Assembly: GCA_036558265.1 (NCBI GenBank)
Contig: DATBFY010000776.1
Coordinates: 1-23,798, forward strand
Length of the DNA: 23,798 nt
Source of the DNA: RYN-433 sp036558265
GTDB lineage: Bacteria; Planctomycetota; Phycisphaerae; Tepidisphaerales; Tepidisphaeraceae
Direction: 5' to 3'
In this document: piece after piece, positions 1-7,651 of the stretch
How positions within the stretch are numbered: the first letter of the stretch is position 1
Layout of the letters: each line of letters starts with the position of its first letter
The notes under the pieces: generated by a model
Told to the model about the DNA's origin: nothing
Database searches by the model: none
What the model saw: only the letters and a program-made list of their open reading frames with translations
Translations under genes and position numbers: made by a program

Positions 1-203
1 CGCGGGACGGGCGGTGGGCGTACACGTCCTCGACCGAGGTGATCGACGTGAAGGCGCACAAGATCGCCACCGTCCTGAAGGACGAACACGGCAAGCCGTT
101 CTGCAGCTCGAAGTTCGTGGAGGTTGATTTTGACGGGGCGGGGAACGTCAAAACGGTTGGAGATCAGTTCGGCGTCGGGCGCGTGACCAAGGCGGGCGGG
201 TGA
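1..203 (+). CDS. C-terminal fragment of a protein resembling a YVTN-type beta-propeller
   Basis: This is the last 66 or so codons of a gene that begins before the window; the reading frame starting at base 3 is open until TGA at 201-203. The translation contains DGRWAYTSSTEVIDVKAHKI, which has the shape of one blade of a surface-layer or YVTN-type beta-propeller (a DG-x-WAY-x-S start, then VIDV and a KI-x-TV strand). It ends VTKAGG. The family call rests on one partial repeat and is an inference. It runs convergently towards the cytochrome gene, with only 7 bases between the two stop codons. Confidence 0.55.
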   Translation, partial: RDGRWAYTSSTEVIDVKAHKIATVLKDEHGKPFCSSKFVEVDFDGAGNVKTVGDQFGVGRVTKAGG

Positions 204-210
204 AGGGGCC

Positions 211-2340
211 TCAGGGACCCAACTCGCGCAGGAGGTCAGAGGCGGGCGTGAAGTTGGGGGCGATCTGGAGAGCGCGCTTCGCCGCCGCGCGAGCCTGCTC
301 AAGTTGCCCCAGCTTCTGATGCGCCAGCGCCGCTTTGTAGGGGTAACGGGGGTCCCGCGGGTCGAGCTTCGACGCCCAGTCGAGCTGCTCGAGCGCGTCC
401 CTGGTCCGCCCCTGGAGGATCAATGCGTTCGCCAGCGCATCGCGCAGCGGGGCCGAGTTGGGGTCCCAGGTGATGGCCTTGCGGTAATAGTCGGCGGCCG
501 TGTTCACGTCGCCGCGGGTGGCGCAGTACGAACCCAACTGCATGGCGCCGGCGGGCTGGTCGGCGTTGACGGCAAGATAGTTCAGCAGGTCCTTACCCGC
601 CTGCGAATTCGGATCGAGTGTCGGGACGAACGGTCCGGCGGCGGCGATGCGGACCGAGCGGATGTTGTCGGCCAGGCGCTTTTCGAGGGCCTGTTGAACC
701 ACGGGAATCTCCGCGATCGTGCCCAGCGCGCGACAGACGTTTTCGCGGACCAGGGGATCGGCATCGTCGAGCGCGGCGAACAGCGCCCGTCCGACGTCAG
801 GCGATGAGCCCGTCCACTGGCGCAGGAGGGTGGCGGCGACGGCTCGCCAGAAAGGCTGCTTCTCCGTCGCGAGCATCTGGAGGATCGCCGGGCGCGCCGA
901 GTCGTCCCCGGCGCGGGCCCGGGCGATCGCCTGGGCGCGCTGGCGCGACGGACGCTGCATCTTCGGGCCGTACCACTTCTGCACGGCGGCGAGCGACCAG
1001 TCGGCGTCCTTGTCGGTGTGGCAGCGGTTGCACGCGTTGGGGATCTGGTGCTGTCTGGTGAGCAGGGGGTCGGGGATGGTGAAACCGTGGTCATGGCGGG
1101 CGTGGCGCTGCATGTAGGTCGTCTGCGGCATGTGGCAGTTCACGCACTGGTTGCCGGGGCTGTCGGGCCGATGGAACGAGTGCGTTTCGGGGACGATCAG
1201 CGGCGCCCCCTTGAACGTGCCGTTGTGGCAGCGCATGCACAGGAGGTTGCCCGGGAAGATCGGCTTGGACGAGTGCGGCTCGTGGCAATCCACACAGCGG
1301 ACGCCGGCCGCGTGCATCTTGCTGCCCAGGAACGCGGTGAACTCGTAATCCTCCTCCTTGACCTGACCGTCGGGGTAGAAGAGGTCGGAGAGGTCGGGGA
1401 TGGAGAGGGAGTAGTGGTCGGCGTAGGCGTCGCCGGGGACGAAGTCGCCGGTGAGGTCGGCGCGGCGGGAGTGGCAACTGGCGCAGGTGTCGAGAATCTG
1501 ATCTTTCGAGAACTTGTAGGAAGGCCTGGTCGCCGGAGTCCCCAGGCCGCGCTTGGCATCCACGTGGGACTTCATCGGCCCGTGGCACGATTCGCAACTG
1601 ACCGTCGCCTGGGCCATCGTCGTGTGGTAAGTGTCGGTGGTTTGGTCATAATTCTTGCGGACGCGCGTGTTGTGGCAGGCGGCGCACATGCTGTTCCAGT
1701 TCATGCCACGGCCGGTCCAATGGCCCCATTCGCCAAACCGGCGATCCTCGTTGCCGTAGACGTTGAACCACTGATCCTTGTGCGGGTCGAAGGAGGCCTC
1801 GAGCGTCTGCAACCGCCCACCGGGCGCGGGCGTGAGGAACTGCCGCAGCGGATCGACGCCGATCACCCGTTCGACCGGCCAGGCCGCGGTCTTGCCGTCG
1901 AAGCCGACGGTGACGACCTCGAATTTGTCGCCGGTCATCCGCACCTGCGAGGATTGCGAACCGTGCTGAAACGTGCGCGGCGGGTCGAACGCGGGCTTGT
2001 CGACCGTCGCGTCGATCGGCCGCTCCGCCAGGCCATGGTGGGAGGTCGACCACAGGCCGTACTCCTTCGCGTGGCACTCGCGGCAGGTGGAAGAACCGGC
2101 GTAAGTGGCGAAGACCCGCGCATCGGCCGATAGGGCGGCAGGCGCCGTGGCCGGGTTGAGCGTGCCCAGGTCGATCGTTCGGCGGGAGGCGAAGTGGGCG
2201 ATCACGCCGGCGACCGTGCCGATCAACAGGCCCAGCACGATGCCGGGCAGGAGGATGTGCCACCAGGGATTGAGGCGAGGTGGGCTCGGTGGCGGTTGGG
2301 AGGGCGGCGCGGGCGATTCAGGCTTCTTGCGCGAGGACAT
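211..2340 (-). CDS. Membrane-anchored octaheme c-type cytochrome with HEAT-like and TPR repeats
   Basis: About 709 residues. A Pro-rich N-terminus leads into one membrane segment (about residues 27-51, WWHILLPGIVLGLLIGTVAG), which places the rest in the periplasm. Eight CXXCH haem-binding motifs follow, at about residues 87, 220, 250, 287, 350, 369, 400 and 438 (CRECH, CAACH, CESCH, CASCH, CVDCH, CMRCH, CVNCH, CNRCH). The region resembles the cytochrome c554/multihaem family. Residues about 470-590 are helical HEAT-like repeats (ALDDADPLVRENVCRALG), and 600-708 are TPR-like (GDVNTAADYYRKAITWDPNS). The likely role is periplasmic electron transfer with a protein-interaction platform; the redox partner is unknown. 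Start: ATG at 2340, with GTG at 2343 one codon upstream as an alternative. No convincing Shine-Dalgarno site is visible. The gene lies downstream of the ceramidase-like gene on the same strand, with a palindromic repeat between them. Confidence 0.93.
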   Translation of the reverse strand: MSSRKKPESPAPPSQPPPSPPRLNPWWHILLPGIVLGLLIGTVAGVIAHFASRRTIDLGTLNPATAPAALSADARVFATYAGSSTCRECHAKEYGLWSTSHHGLAERPIDATVDKPAFDPPRTFQHGSQSSQVRMTGDKFEVVTVGFDGKTAAWPVERVIGVDPLRQFLTPAPGGRLQTLEASFDPHKDQWFNVYGNEDRRFGEWGHWTGRGMNWNSMCAACHNTRVRKNYDQTTDTYHTTMAQATVSCESCHGPMKSHVDAKRGLGTPATRPSYKFSKDQILDTCASCHSRRADLTGDFVPGDAYADHYSLSIPDLSDLFYPDGQVKEEDYEFTAFLGSKMHAAGVRCVDCHEPHSSKPIFPGNLLCMRCHNGTFKGAPLIVPETHSFHRPDSPGNQCVNCHMPQTTYMQRHARHDHGFTIPDPLLTRQHQIPNACNRCHTDKDADWSLAAVQKWYGPKMQRPSRQRAQAIARARAGDDSARPAILQMLATEKQPFWRAVAATLLRQWTGSSPDVGRALFAALDDADPLVRENVCRALGTIAEIPVVQQALEKRLADNIRSVRIAAAGPFVPTLDPNSQAGKDLLNYLAVNADQPAGAMQLGSYCATRGDVNTAADYYRKAITWDPNSAPLRDALANALILQGRTRDALEQLDWASKLDPRDPRYPYKAALAHQKLGQLEQARAAAKRALQIAPNFTPASDLLRELGP

Positions 2341-2395
2341 CACCCGCTGATGCTAATCGGACGAGGGATTTGGACAAATGGCCCATTCCAGGTGA

Positions 2396-2491
2396 CGTCA
2401 TCCTGAGGAGGTTTTACCGACGAAGGATCTTGCCGCGAATGGACGCCACCTGTCGCTCGCGGCCAGATCCTTCGCAGCGCTCAGGATGACG
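2396..2491 (-). repeat. Palindromic dispersed repeat, copy A (MITE/REP-like)
   Basis: The ends are a perfect 12-base inverted pair, CGTCATCCTGAG at 2396-2407 and CTCAGGATGACG at 2480-2491. An inner pair of 18 bases with one mismatch lies at 2421-2438 and 2457-2474 (CGAAGGATCTTGCCGCGA and its near complement). The whole element can fold into one long hairpin. A homologous copy lies at 23705-23798 in the opposite orientation. Read along the transcribed strand, this copy begins 25 bases after the stop of the ceramidase-like gene. It has no coding capacity. I recall the CATCCTGAG...GAAGGATCT motif being dispersed in many bacterial genomes, but cannot verify that here. Confidence 0.85.
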
Positions 2492-2516
2492 ACTTTGCCG
2501 TTTGCGAGCGACGACG

Positions 2517-3944
2517 TTAATCGCGCTTGAGTTGCCCCAACAATTGAACCGCCGCCTCGGTCAGGCGTTCGCCCGCGCCCGGTCGGACTGTCGCATTGGT
2601 CGGCTCGTACGCGCCCTCCTTGAACCCATGCATTGTCGGCACGTAACCGAACGAGTCGTTCGCCAGCTCGATCACGAAGGTGTGGGCGAACGGCGACTGC
2701 CGTTTGATCGCCAGGCCGAACTCGACGAACAACTCCGAGGGGAGCAGGACGATCGCCGTGTCGTCGGCCAGGCGCACGGCCTGCACGCGGGCCCAGATCG
2801 GCTGGCCGTGGTAGCGGTCGTAGATCTTCACGATCTTGGTGGCCTTCACGCCTACGAGGAACGGCAGCTTGCGCTCCTGGATCGTGGCGAAGAGCGCGCG
2901 GGCGCTGGCGACCTCCTCGGGGGTGTATTGCTGGAGCGGCAGGTCGATGCGCGTGGTGGCGATTCGAAGGTTGGCATCGACAGTCGGGGTGGCGCCGGGC
3001 AACGCGTCGGCAACGCATTGGCCGATCGCGGCGCCGATCCGCTCGGACTCCGCCTGCCCCGACTGCGGCCGATCCGTCGAGACGTCCACGTGGTTGATGT
3101 TGCCGCTCGTGCCCTGGGCAAAGAGGCCGATCAGATTTGGCGCGCCCAGTCGTTCACGAAGCGTGGATTCGATGTAATGCGGGAAATCGGCGGAGAATTC
3201 GGTGCCGCCGATCGTGTCGGGGTGGAGGGGGAAGTTGGTGAGGATCGCGTCGGGCGCTCCGCTGTTTCGGGTGATGGTCAGGAATGAGACGTCGGGCTCG
3301 ATCGGGCCCGCCGGACGCACGATGTTGGGATTCTTCTTGCCCGGGTTCCACGCGACCGTGCCGTCCTTCATGACGTAGCGGCGGTTGAACGCGACGCTCG
3401 GCTGCGGCGCCGAGCCCGCGGTCAGTCGCGCGGCGGACTCTCGATGATCGGCGTCGCGGTCGGCGGCGATGATCGCCTCGGCGATCCGGGTGGCCAGGAC
3501 GCTGGGGTAATCCATCGTCTGCGCCGGATCGGCGCCCTGGTTGGCGACGATCGCCAGCGCGTGCAGGTGGTCGGCCAACGGGCCGAAATAGTCCGGCCCG
3601 GTGTGCGTGTGCGTCGAGGCGACCGCGATGTGATCCGGAGGAATGCCGGTCTTCTCACTCGCCAGGGCGCGGGCCTGCTCCACGACTTCGCTGGCGGTCT
3701 GGCACAGGTCGCACAGTGCCAGGGCGAAGCGTGTGTTGCCCTGCCGGAAGACGACCGCCTTGGCGCAAAGCGGATCGTGGACCGCGGTGGCGCGGCGCTC
3801 GTAAAAGTAGCCGGCCATGCGATAGCCCAGCGGCGGCGTGATTTCGCGCGTCGCCAGACCAACCTGCAGCGGTGGCGGCGAGGGCTTGTCGGCGCAGCCG
3901 GCGAGCGCGATCGCGAGCAGGGTCAGCAGCGGCAGGGTTCGCAT
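2517..3944 (-). CDS. Neutral/alkaline ceramidase-like lipoprotein
   Basis: 475 residues. The start MRTLPLLTLLAIALAGC gives a lipoprotein signal peptide with lipobox LAGC and the acylated Cys at residue 17; this decides ATG at 3944 over a longer reading frame that begins at 4076. The mature protein begins LQVGLATREITPPLGYRMAG and contains STHTHTGPD (about residues 110-118), both typical of the neutral/alkaline non-lysosomal ceramidase N-terminal family, where the His cluster belongs to the metal site. Known ceramidases hydrolyse the amide bond of ceramide. At 475 residues this protein is shorter than full-length enzymes of roughly 650-700 and seems to lack the C-terminal immunoglobulin-like domain. 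Such short forms are common in planctomycetes and their substrate is not established. It should be anchored to a membrane facing the periplasm or outside. Confidence 0.88.
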   Translation of the reverse strand: MRTLPLLTLLAIALAGCADKPSPPPLQVGLATREITPPLGYRMAGYFYERRATAVHDPLCAKAVVFRQGNTRFALALCDLCQTASEVVEQARALASEKTGIPPDHIAVASTHTHTGPDYFGPLADHLHALAIVANQGADPAQTMDYPSVLATRIAEAIIAADRDADHRESAARLTAGSAPQPSVAFNRRYVMKDGTVAWNPGKKNPNIVRPAGPIEPDVSFLTITRNSGAPDAILTNFPLHPDTIGGTEFSADFPHYIESTLRERLGAPNLIGLFAQGTSGNINHVDVSTDRPQSGQAESERIGAAIGQCVADALPGATPTVDANLRIATTRIDLPLQQYTPEEVASARALFATIQERKLPFLVGVKATKIVKIYDRYHGQPIWARVQAVRLADDTAIVLLPSELFVEFGLAIKRQSPFAHTFVIELANDSFGYVPTMHGFKEGAYEPTNATVRPGAGERLTEAAVQLLGQLKRD

Positions 3945-4078
3945 CTGCCAGAAGATACGCGAGCGAAAGCCTTTCGTTTGTTGACGCCGGCGACGACGCC
4001 CAACCCCAAATGGGCAAACCCGTTGGCCTGAACAGGGCGATTGTGGCGATCGCGACGCCGCGCTACGTTGGCTCACCG

Positions 4079-4420
4079 ATGACGTTGGGACAAGTCCATC
4101 TTCCCATGAGCATCGTCGCCTGTGCCGAGGGGATGACCGTCAGGCTCGGCGTGGCCGCGGGTACACCCGCAGACCTGGTCGAACGGCAACTGACGCTGCT
4201 GGTGGCCACGCGCCCGCCACGCGTCCTGCTGGATCTGGCGGACCTTTCTCACATGTCGGGCGCCATGCTGGCCGCCATGTTGACGCTTCGGCGCGGCGTG
4301 GCCGACTACGGCGGTGAAGTGCGGATCGTCGGCGCGCAGCCGATCGTGCTGGAACTGTTTCGCCGCACCGGCCTGGACGTGGTCTTCCAGACCCGCGGAC
4401 GCGAAGGATCCGCGGCTTAG
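4079..4420 (+). CDS. STAS-domain protein (anti-sigma-factor-antagonist-like)
   Basis: 113 residues from ATG at 4079, spanning one STAS domain: TVRLGV...VLLDLADLSHMSGAML (strand then the switch region) and GGEVRIVGAQPIVLELFRR followed by TGLDVVFQT. STAS proteins such as SpoIIAA bind an anti-sigma kinase and are controlled by phosphorylation of a Ser in a DSSG-like motif. Here that loop reads SHMSGAM: the Asp is missing and only one Ser precedes Gly, so classical phospho-switching is uncertain. The reading frame is open upstream (another ATG at 4010), but the shorter start fits the domain length. No partner kinase or sigma gene lies in the window. A weak promoter-like pair (TTGTGG at 4041, TACGTT at 4064) ends about 9 bases before the ATG. 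Confidence 0.8.
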   Translation: MTLGQVHLPMSIVACAEGMTVRLGVAAGTPADLVERQLTLLVATRPPRVLLDLADLSHMSGAMLAAMLTLRRGVADYGGEVRIVGAQPIVLELFRRTGLDVVFQTRGREGSAA

Positions 4421-4493
4421 AACCGCCGCCGCAGCACCCGATTTCCGGCCGTCGATTACTTCCGGGCGAGCGCGGCGATAGAATGGTCCCGCG

Positions 4494-4976
4494 ATGTCCC
4501 GCCGCCCCGCCAGCCAGCCTGTGGCCGTCCTGCTCCTGCTGATCCTAATCGCCATTGTCGGCAGGTACGTCCATCACCGCGCGCCGCCGATTCCCGTCGC
4601 CGCGCCCGACGCGCAGGTTCAGCGGCCGCCGCCCGCCGACGTGCCAGCCCGCGCCACGCCGGATCCGGTTCGCCATCCGGAGATCGGATTCCGTTCCCGC
4701 GCCGCGCTGGATGAACACGTCCAGAAGCACGGCCGCGAATTCGGTCCCAACATCACCGCCGCCGACTACCTCCGCCGCGCCCAGGCGCTGCGCGACGCCC
4801 CCGCGGGTGGGCCCATCCTCGAGCTCCAGCGCGCCGCGGACGGCGTCACCTGCCGCTTCGACCGCCGCAGCGGCGATTTCCTGGCCTTCAACCCGGACCG
4901 GACCATCCGCACCTTCTTCCGACCCAACGACGGTGAAGCCTACTTCAAACGCCAGGCCCAGCGCGCCCAGGACTGA
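4494..4976 (+). CDS. Membrane-anchored BECR/CdiA-type nuclease-like protein, putative toxin
   Basis: 160 residues. A short basic N-terminus (MSRRPAS) precedes one membrane segment or uncleaved signal (about 10-26, VAVLLLLILIAIVGRYV), then a Pro/Ala-rich linker to about residue 62. The C-terminal domain reads EHVQKHGREFG (74-84), NITAADYLRRAQAL, then VTCRFDRRSGDFLAFNPD and IRTFFRP (138-144). This order, H-x-x-KHG-x-EFG, then a strand with RFD, then a short Gly/Asp turn and a RTFF-P end, is what I recognise from the barnase/EndoU/colicin E5-D/RelE (BECR) nuclease superfamily found at the C-termini of CdiA and phage-associated toxins. H75/H79 and the R139-T140 region are candidate catalytic residues. 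Family assignment is from memory of the pattern. The next gene, 45 bases downstream, is a candidate immunity protein. A TAGAAT box at 4479-4484 lies 9 bases before the ATG, so the mRNA may be leaderless. Confidence 0.65.
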   Translation: MSRRPASQPVAVLLLLILIAIVGRYVHHRAPPIPVAAPDAQVQRPPPADVPARATPDPVRHPEIGFRSRAALDEHVQKHGREFGPNITAADYLRRAQALRDAPAGGPILELQRAADGVTCRFDRRSGDFLAFNPDRTIRTFFRPNDGEAYFKRQAQRAQD

Positions 4977-5021
4977 TCCGTTCCTTTGATTCATCCTTCA
5001 TCCTTCCCATTCATCCTTTTT

Positions 5022-5429
5022 ATGCCTCCGCCCGATCCCACCCACGCCTATCTTAAGTCGCGCGGCTCGCCCGCGCATGTCGTCGCGGGAGGCCTGGCCG
5101 GCCTGCTCGACCGTTGGCAACAGGTCGTCGATAAGGTCAGCTCGGGCTACGACCTCACCTTCGACGACTACCTCAACGACATGGATCTGCGGCAACTGAT
5201 CCAGGACACCCTCCCCCACGCCAGCAGCCGCGGCCTCAAGCAGGCAACCACCCGTCTCTACCAACTCGACGAATCGCTCCGTCCCCACCTGCGGCCAACC
5301 CGCGCCTGCATCTGGGGCCCCAAGCCTGAGATGGAGTACCGGTGGACCCCGCAGCGCAGTTGGTGGTACTTTGCCGTTCCTAAGCATCCCAAGCCACCGC
5401 TCACGGATGAGCTTGCGAAGATCCATTAG
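5022..5429 (+). CDS. Conserved hypothetical soluble protein, candidate immunity partner of the upstream nuclease
   Basis: 135 residues with no signal peptide or membrane segment, so probably cytoplasmic. It is rich in aromatic and acidic residues: VVAGGLAGLLDRWQQVVDKV, YDLTFDDYLNDMDLRQLIQD, then ACIWGPKPEMEYRWTPQRSW. I do not recognise a named family, though the DDYLND-x-D-x-RQLI pattern is familiar from uncharacterised bacterial proteins. A short acidic, Trp-rich protein encoded directly after a secreted nuclease suggests immunity; this is inference. Start: ATG at 5022. The frame also opens at TTG 4986, but that would add an unlikely tail encoded by a C/T-rich repeat. No Shine-Dalgarno sequence is visible: the upstream stretch 4989-5020 is pyrimidine-rich with TTCATCC/CATCCTT repeats. 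Confidence 0.75.
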   Translation: MPPPDPTHAYLKSRGSPAHVVAGGLAGLLDRWQQVVDKVSSGYDLTFDDYLNDMDLRQLIQDTLPHASSRGLKQATTRLYQLDESLRPHLRPTRACIWGPKPEMEYRWTPQRSWWYFAVPKHPKPPLTDELAKIH

Positions 5430-5439
5430 TCACATCAGC

Positions 5440-5466
5440 GGCAAGCGGATGCATCGCCATTTTTTT
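5440..5466 (+). terminator. Weak intrinsic terminator after the putative immunity gene
   Basis: A small stem (GCGG at 5445-5448 with TCGC at 5454-5457, one wobble pair; alternative GGC/GCC pairing) is followed by a run of seven T (5460-5466), starting 31 bases after the stop codon. The T run is clear and the stem is short. Confidence 0.35.
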
Positions 5467-5523
5467 CACTAAATCCTTGCAATGGCGGGCCCTGGCGCGC
5501 AAGATAGCCCGCCGTGGACGCCC

Positions 5524-5529
5524 TATAAT
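5524..5529 (+). promoter_or_regulatory. Candidate -10 box for infC
   Basis: A perfect TATAAT stands out in GC-rich sequence. I found no good -35 hexamer at the usual 16-18 base spacing. If used, transcription would begin near 5536 and leave a leader of about 300 bases before infC. Confidence 0.4.
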
Positions 5530-5535
5530 CGGGGC

Positions 5536-5820
5536 GTTTGCCGCCACCCGCGGGAGCTTGGGGTTGTTCTGGCCGATAGCTCCTAATGGGTGCGTTAAAG
5601 CAGGTCGTTGTTCCGGGGCTGGAAACATCCGGCCCCGCCCACCGTCGCGGGTCCTTTTAAAACCAATCGGCGGTGTGCGACGTACCGGGAAGGATGGTCT
5701 TGCCTGTCCATCGCACCCCCGCGCGGATGCAACCTGCAATGAGTTGGCGTGTCTAACGTTGCGCGTTTGGCCGGCTGTTTGCGAGGCGAGTGCGTCGCGG
5801 TCGGCAATCGGTTCTTACAT
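5536..5820 (+). promoter_or_regulatory. Long untranslated leader upstream of infC
   Basis: No gene is supported in 5430-5835. The region contains a GC-rich hairpin at about 5614-5637 (CGGGGC pairing with GCCCCG) and a T-run at 5656-5660. Long leaders before infC are known to carry autoregulatory RNA structures for L20 or IF3 in other bacteria, but I cannot match this one to a known family. A GTG at 5749 is in frame with infC but lacks a ribosome-binding site and a conserved N-terminus. Confidence 0.35.
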
Positions 5821-5835
5821 AAGGAGTGCCCGACT

Positions 5836-5838
<3 letters not shown>
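5821..5838 (+). promoter_or_regulatory. Ribosome-binding site and ATT start codon of infC
   Basis: AAGGAG at 5821-5826 is followed, after 9 bases, by ATT at 5836-5838. The next codons read STNFRHNEQIR, the conserved beginning of IF3, and no ATG or GTG lies close by in frame. An AUU start is the known hallmark of infC, allowing IF3 to repress its own translation. Confidence 0.88.
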
Positions 5839-6534
<696 letters not shown>

Positions 6535-6567
6535 GCGCGTCGCGCGCCCCCTCGCCACAAAATCAGC

Positions 6568-6599
6568 AAACCCGCCGGTTCGCGCCGGCGGGTTTTTTT
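6568..6599 (+). terminator. Intrinsic terminator of infC
   Basis: A perfect 11-base stem (AAACCCGCCGG at 6568-6578 with CCGGCGGGTTT at 6585-6595), a 6-base loop and a T run to 6599. It starts 33 bases after the infC stop and ends 6 bases before the 3' end of the convergent prepilin-like gene. Confidence 0.92.
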
Positions 6600-6605
6600 C
6601 ATGGC

Positions 6606-7409
6606 TCAATGCGAGACCTTGTCCAGATCCGTCCACACCCCCGTCGGCGGGTCCACCGTCTCCTTCAGCATCACGTCGTTCCAGATCGTGCTCACATCCC
6701 CGGCCGGGATCGTGTTCCACGGCAACTTCTCGAACTCCGACAGCGGCACCCACTGACCCGACCAGCTCCCGTAAAGCACGTTCACACCCTTCTTGTGTCG
6801 CCGGATCACGTCTCCCTTGGAGATGATCAGGTCCGCAAGCAACGCCTTGTTCCCAAGTTGGCTTTTCTTTGCCATGTTCAGCGGGAAGAACCGATTCGGC
6901 ACCGCGCTGGTCGGCCAGTCCGCCACCGGCCGCGCGTTGAACGCGAAGCGGGTGTGACCCAGGCCCGCCGTGGTCAGGTGGGGGTCGGGCGGGGTCTTAT
7001 CGAACGGCCACACGTTCTCCGGCGTGTCATACATGAACATCGGATCGACTTCGCTCGGGCAGTAAAAGCACTTGCCGTCCTTGATGATCCCGCCCGACAC
7101 CAGGTATCCCATCTGCGAGACCCGCGTCCCGTTGCTGTTGTTCCAGTTGACCACATAGCTGAACTGCTTCTCGGACATGAAGCCGATCGGCAGGTAGTCC
7201 TTGTTCTCGCCGGCGTACATCTGGAGGGCGATACCGAGCTGACGGAGATTGCTAAGGCACGCCGCGCGATGCGACGCCTCCCGCGCGCGACCCAGCGTCG
7301 GCAGGAGGATGCTGATCAACAGCGCGATGATCCCGATGACCACGAGCAGTTCGACCAGCGTAAACGCGGCTGCGCGACGCTCGAAACGACCAGAACGGTC
7401 AAACATCAT
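6606..7409 (-). CDS. Prepilin-type N-terminal cleavage/methylation domain protein (type II pseudopilin-like)
   Basis: 267 residues. A basic leader (MMFDRSGRFERRAAA) precedes FTLVELLVVIGIIALLISIL, the class III signal cleaved and methylated by prepilin peptidase just before Phe (about residue 17). Next comes RAREASHRAACLSNLRQLGI with ALQMYAGENKDYLP, the pattern of the large planctomycete family of H-x-x-x-N-L-R-Q-L pseudopilin-like proteins. The remainder is a globular surface domain with a Cys pair near CFYCPSEVDP. Planctomycete genomes carry many such paralogues, whose function is mostly unknown; they may assemble into type II secretion or pilus-like fibres. Start: ATG at 7409 or 7406; the ribosome-binding site (AGGTG) is weak. 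It is transcribed towards infC and sits inside what is normally the infC-rpmI-rplT operon. Confidence 0.9.
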   Translation of the reverse strand: MMFDRSGRFERRAAAFTLVELLVVIGIIALLISILLPTLGRAREASHRAACLSNLRQLGIALQMYAGENKDYLPIGFMSEKQFSYVVNWNNSNGTRVSQMGYLVSGGIIKDGKCFYCPSEVDPMFMYDTPENVWPFDKTPPDPHLTTAGLGHTRFAFNARPVADWPTSAVPNRFFPLNMAKKSQLGNKALLADLIISKGDVIRRHKKGVNVLYGSWSGQWVPLSEFEKLPWNTIPAGDVSTIWNDVMLKETVDPPTGVWTDLDKVSH

Positions 7410-7465
7410 GATGCACCTGCCCGCAACAAAAAGTGCGTCCCCCTCGCATTGGCTCGTCGGCGCAT

Positions 7466-7492
7466 ATTATATAACCAGCGCGCAGACGCCAA
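7466..7492 (-). promoter_or_regulatory. Candidate promoter of the prepilin-like gene
   Basis: On the - strand there is a perfect TATAAT (complement of 7466-7471), with TTGGCG (complement of 7487-7492) 15 bases upstream as a poor -35. Transcription would start near 7459, about 50 bases before the ATG. Confidence 0.4.
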
Positions 7493-7651
7493 GCGTATTG
7501 TTTCCCTTTTCCCAAGCTTAAATCCCGCGTCCGGGTAATCCGCGAAGGCCAGGTCAGCGCCCCGCGCCTCCGCCGCAAGAACCTGCGCACGATCCCCAAT
7601 ATTCCCACGTGGGACCGTACGCCCCCGAACGAACCCTTCCGCGCGCTCCGT

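Noticed and set aside
1018..2133. 371-codon open frame on the + strand opposite the cytochrome
   Set aside because: The - strand frame has eight CXXCH motifs in register; the + frame has nothing recognisable.
2344..2516. Small genes in the spacer between cytochrome and ceramidase-like genes
   Set aside because: Short frames there fall within the palindromic repeat and have no ribosome-binding site or conserved-looking sequence.
5749..5835. GTG-started N-terminal extension of IF3
   Set aside because: The added residues are not IF3-like, there is no ribosome-binding site at 5749, and the ATT at 5836 has AAGGAG at good spacing.
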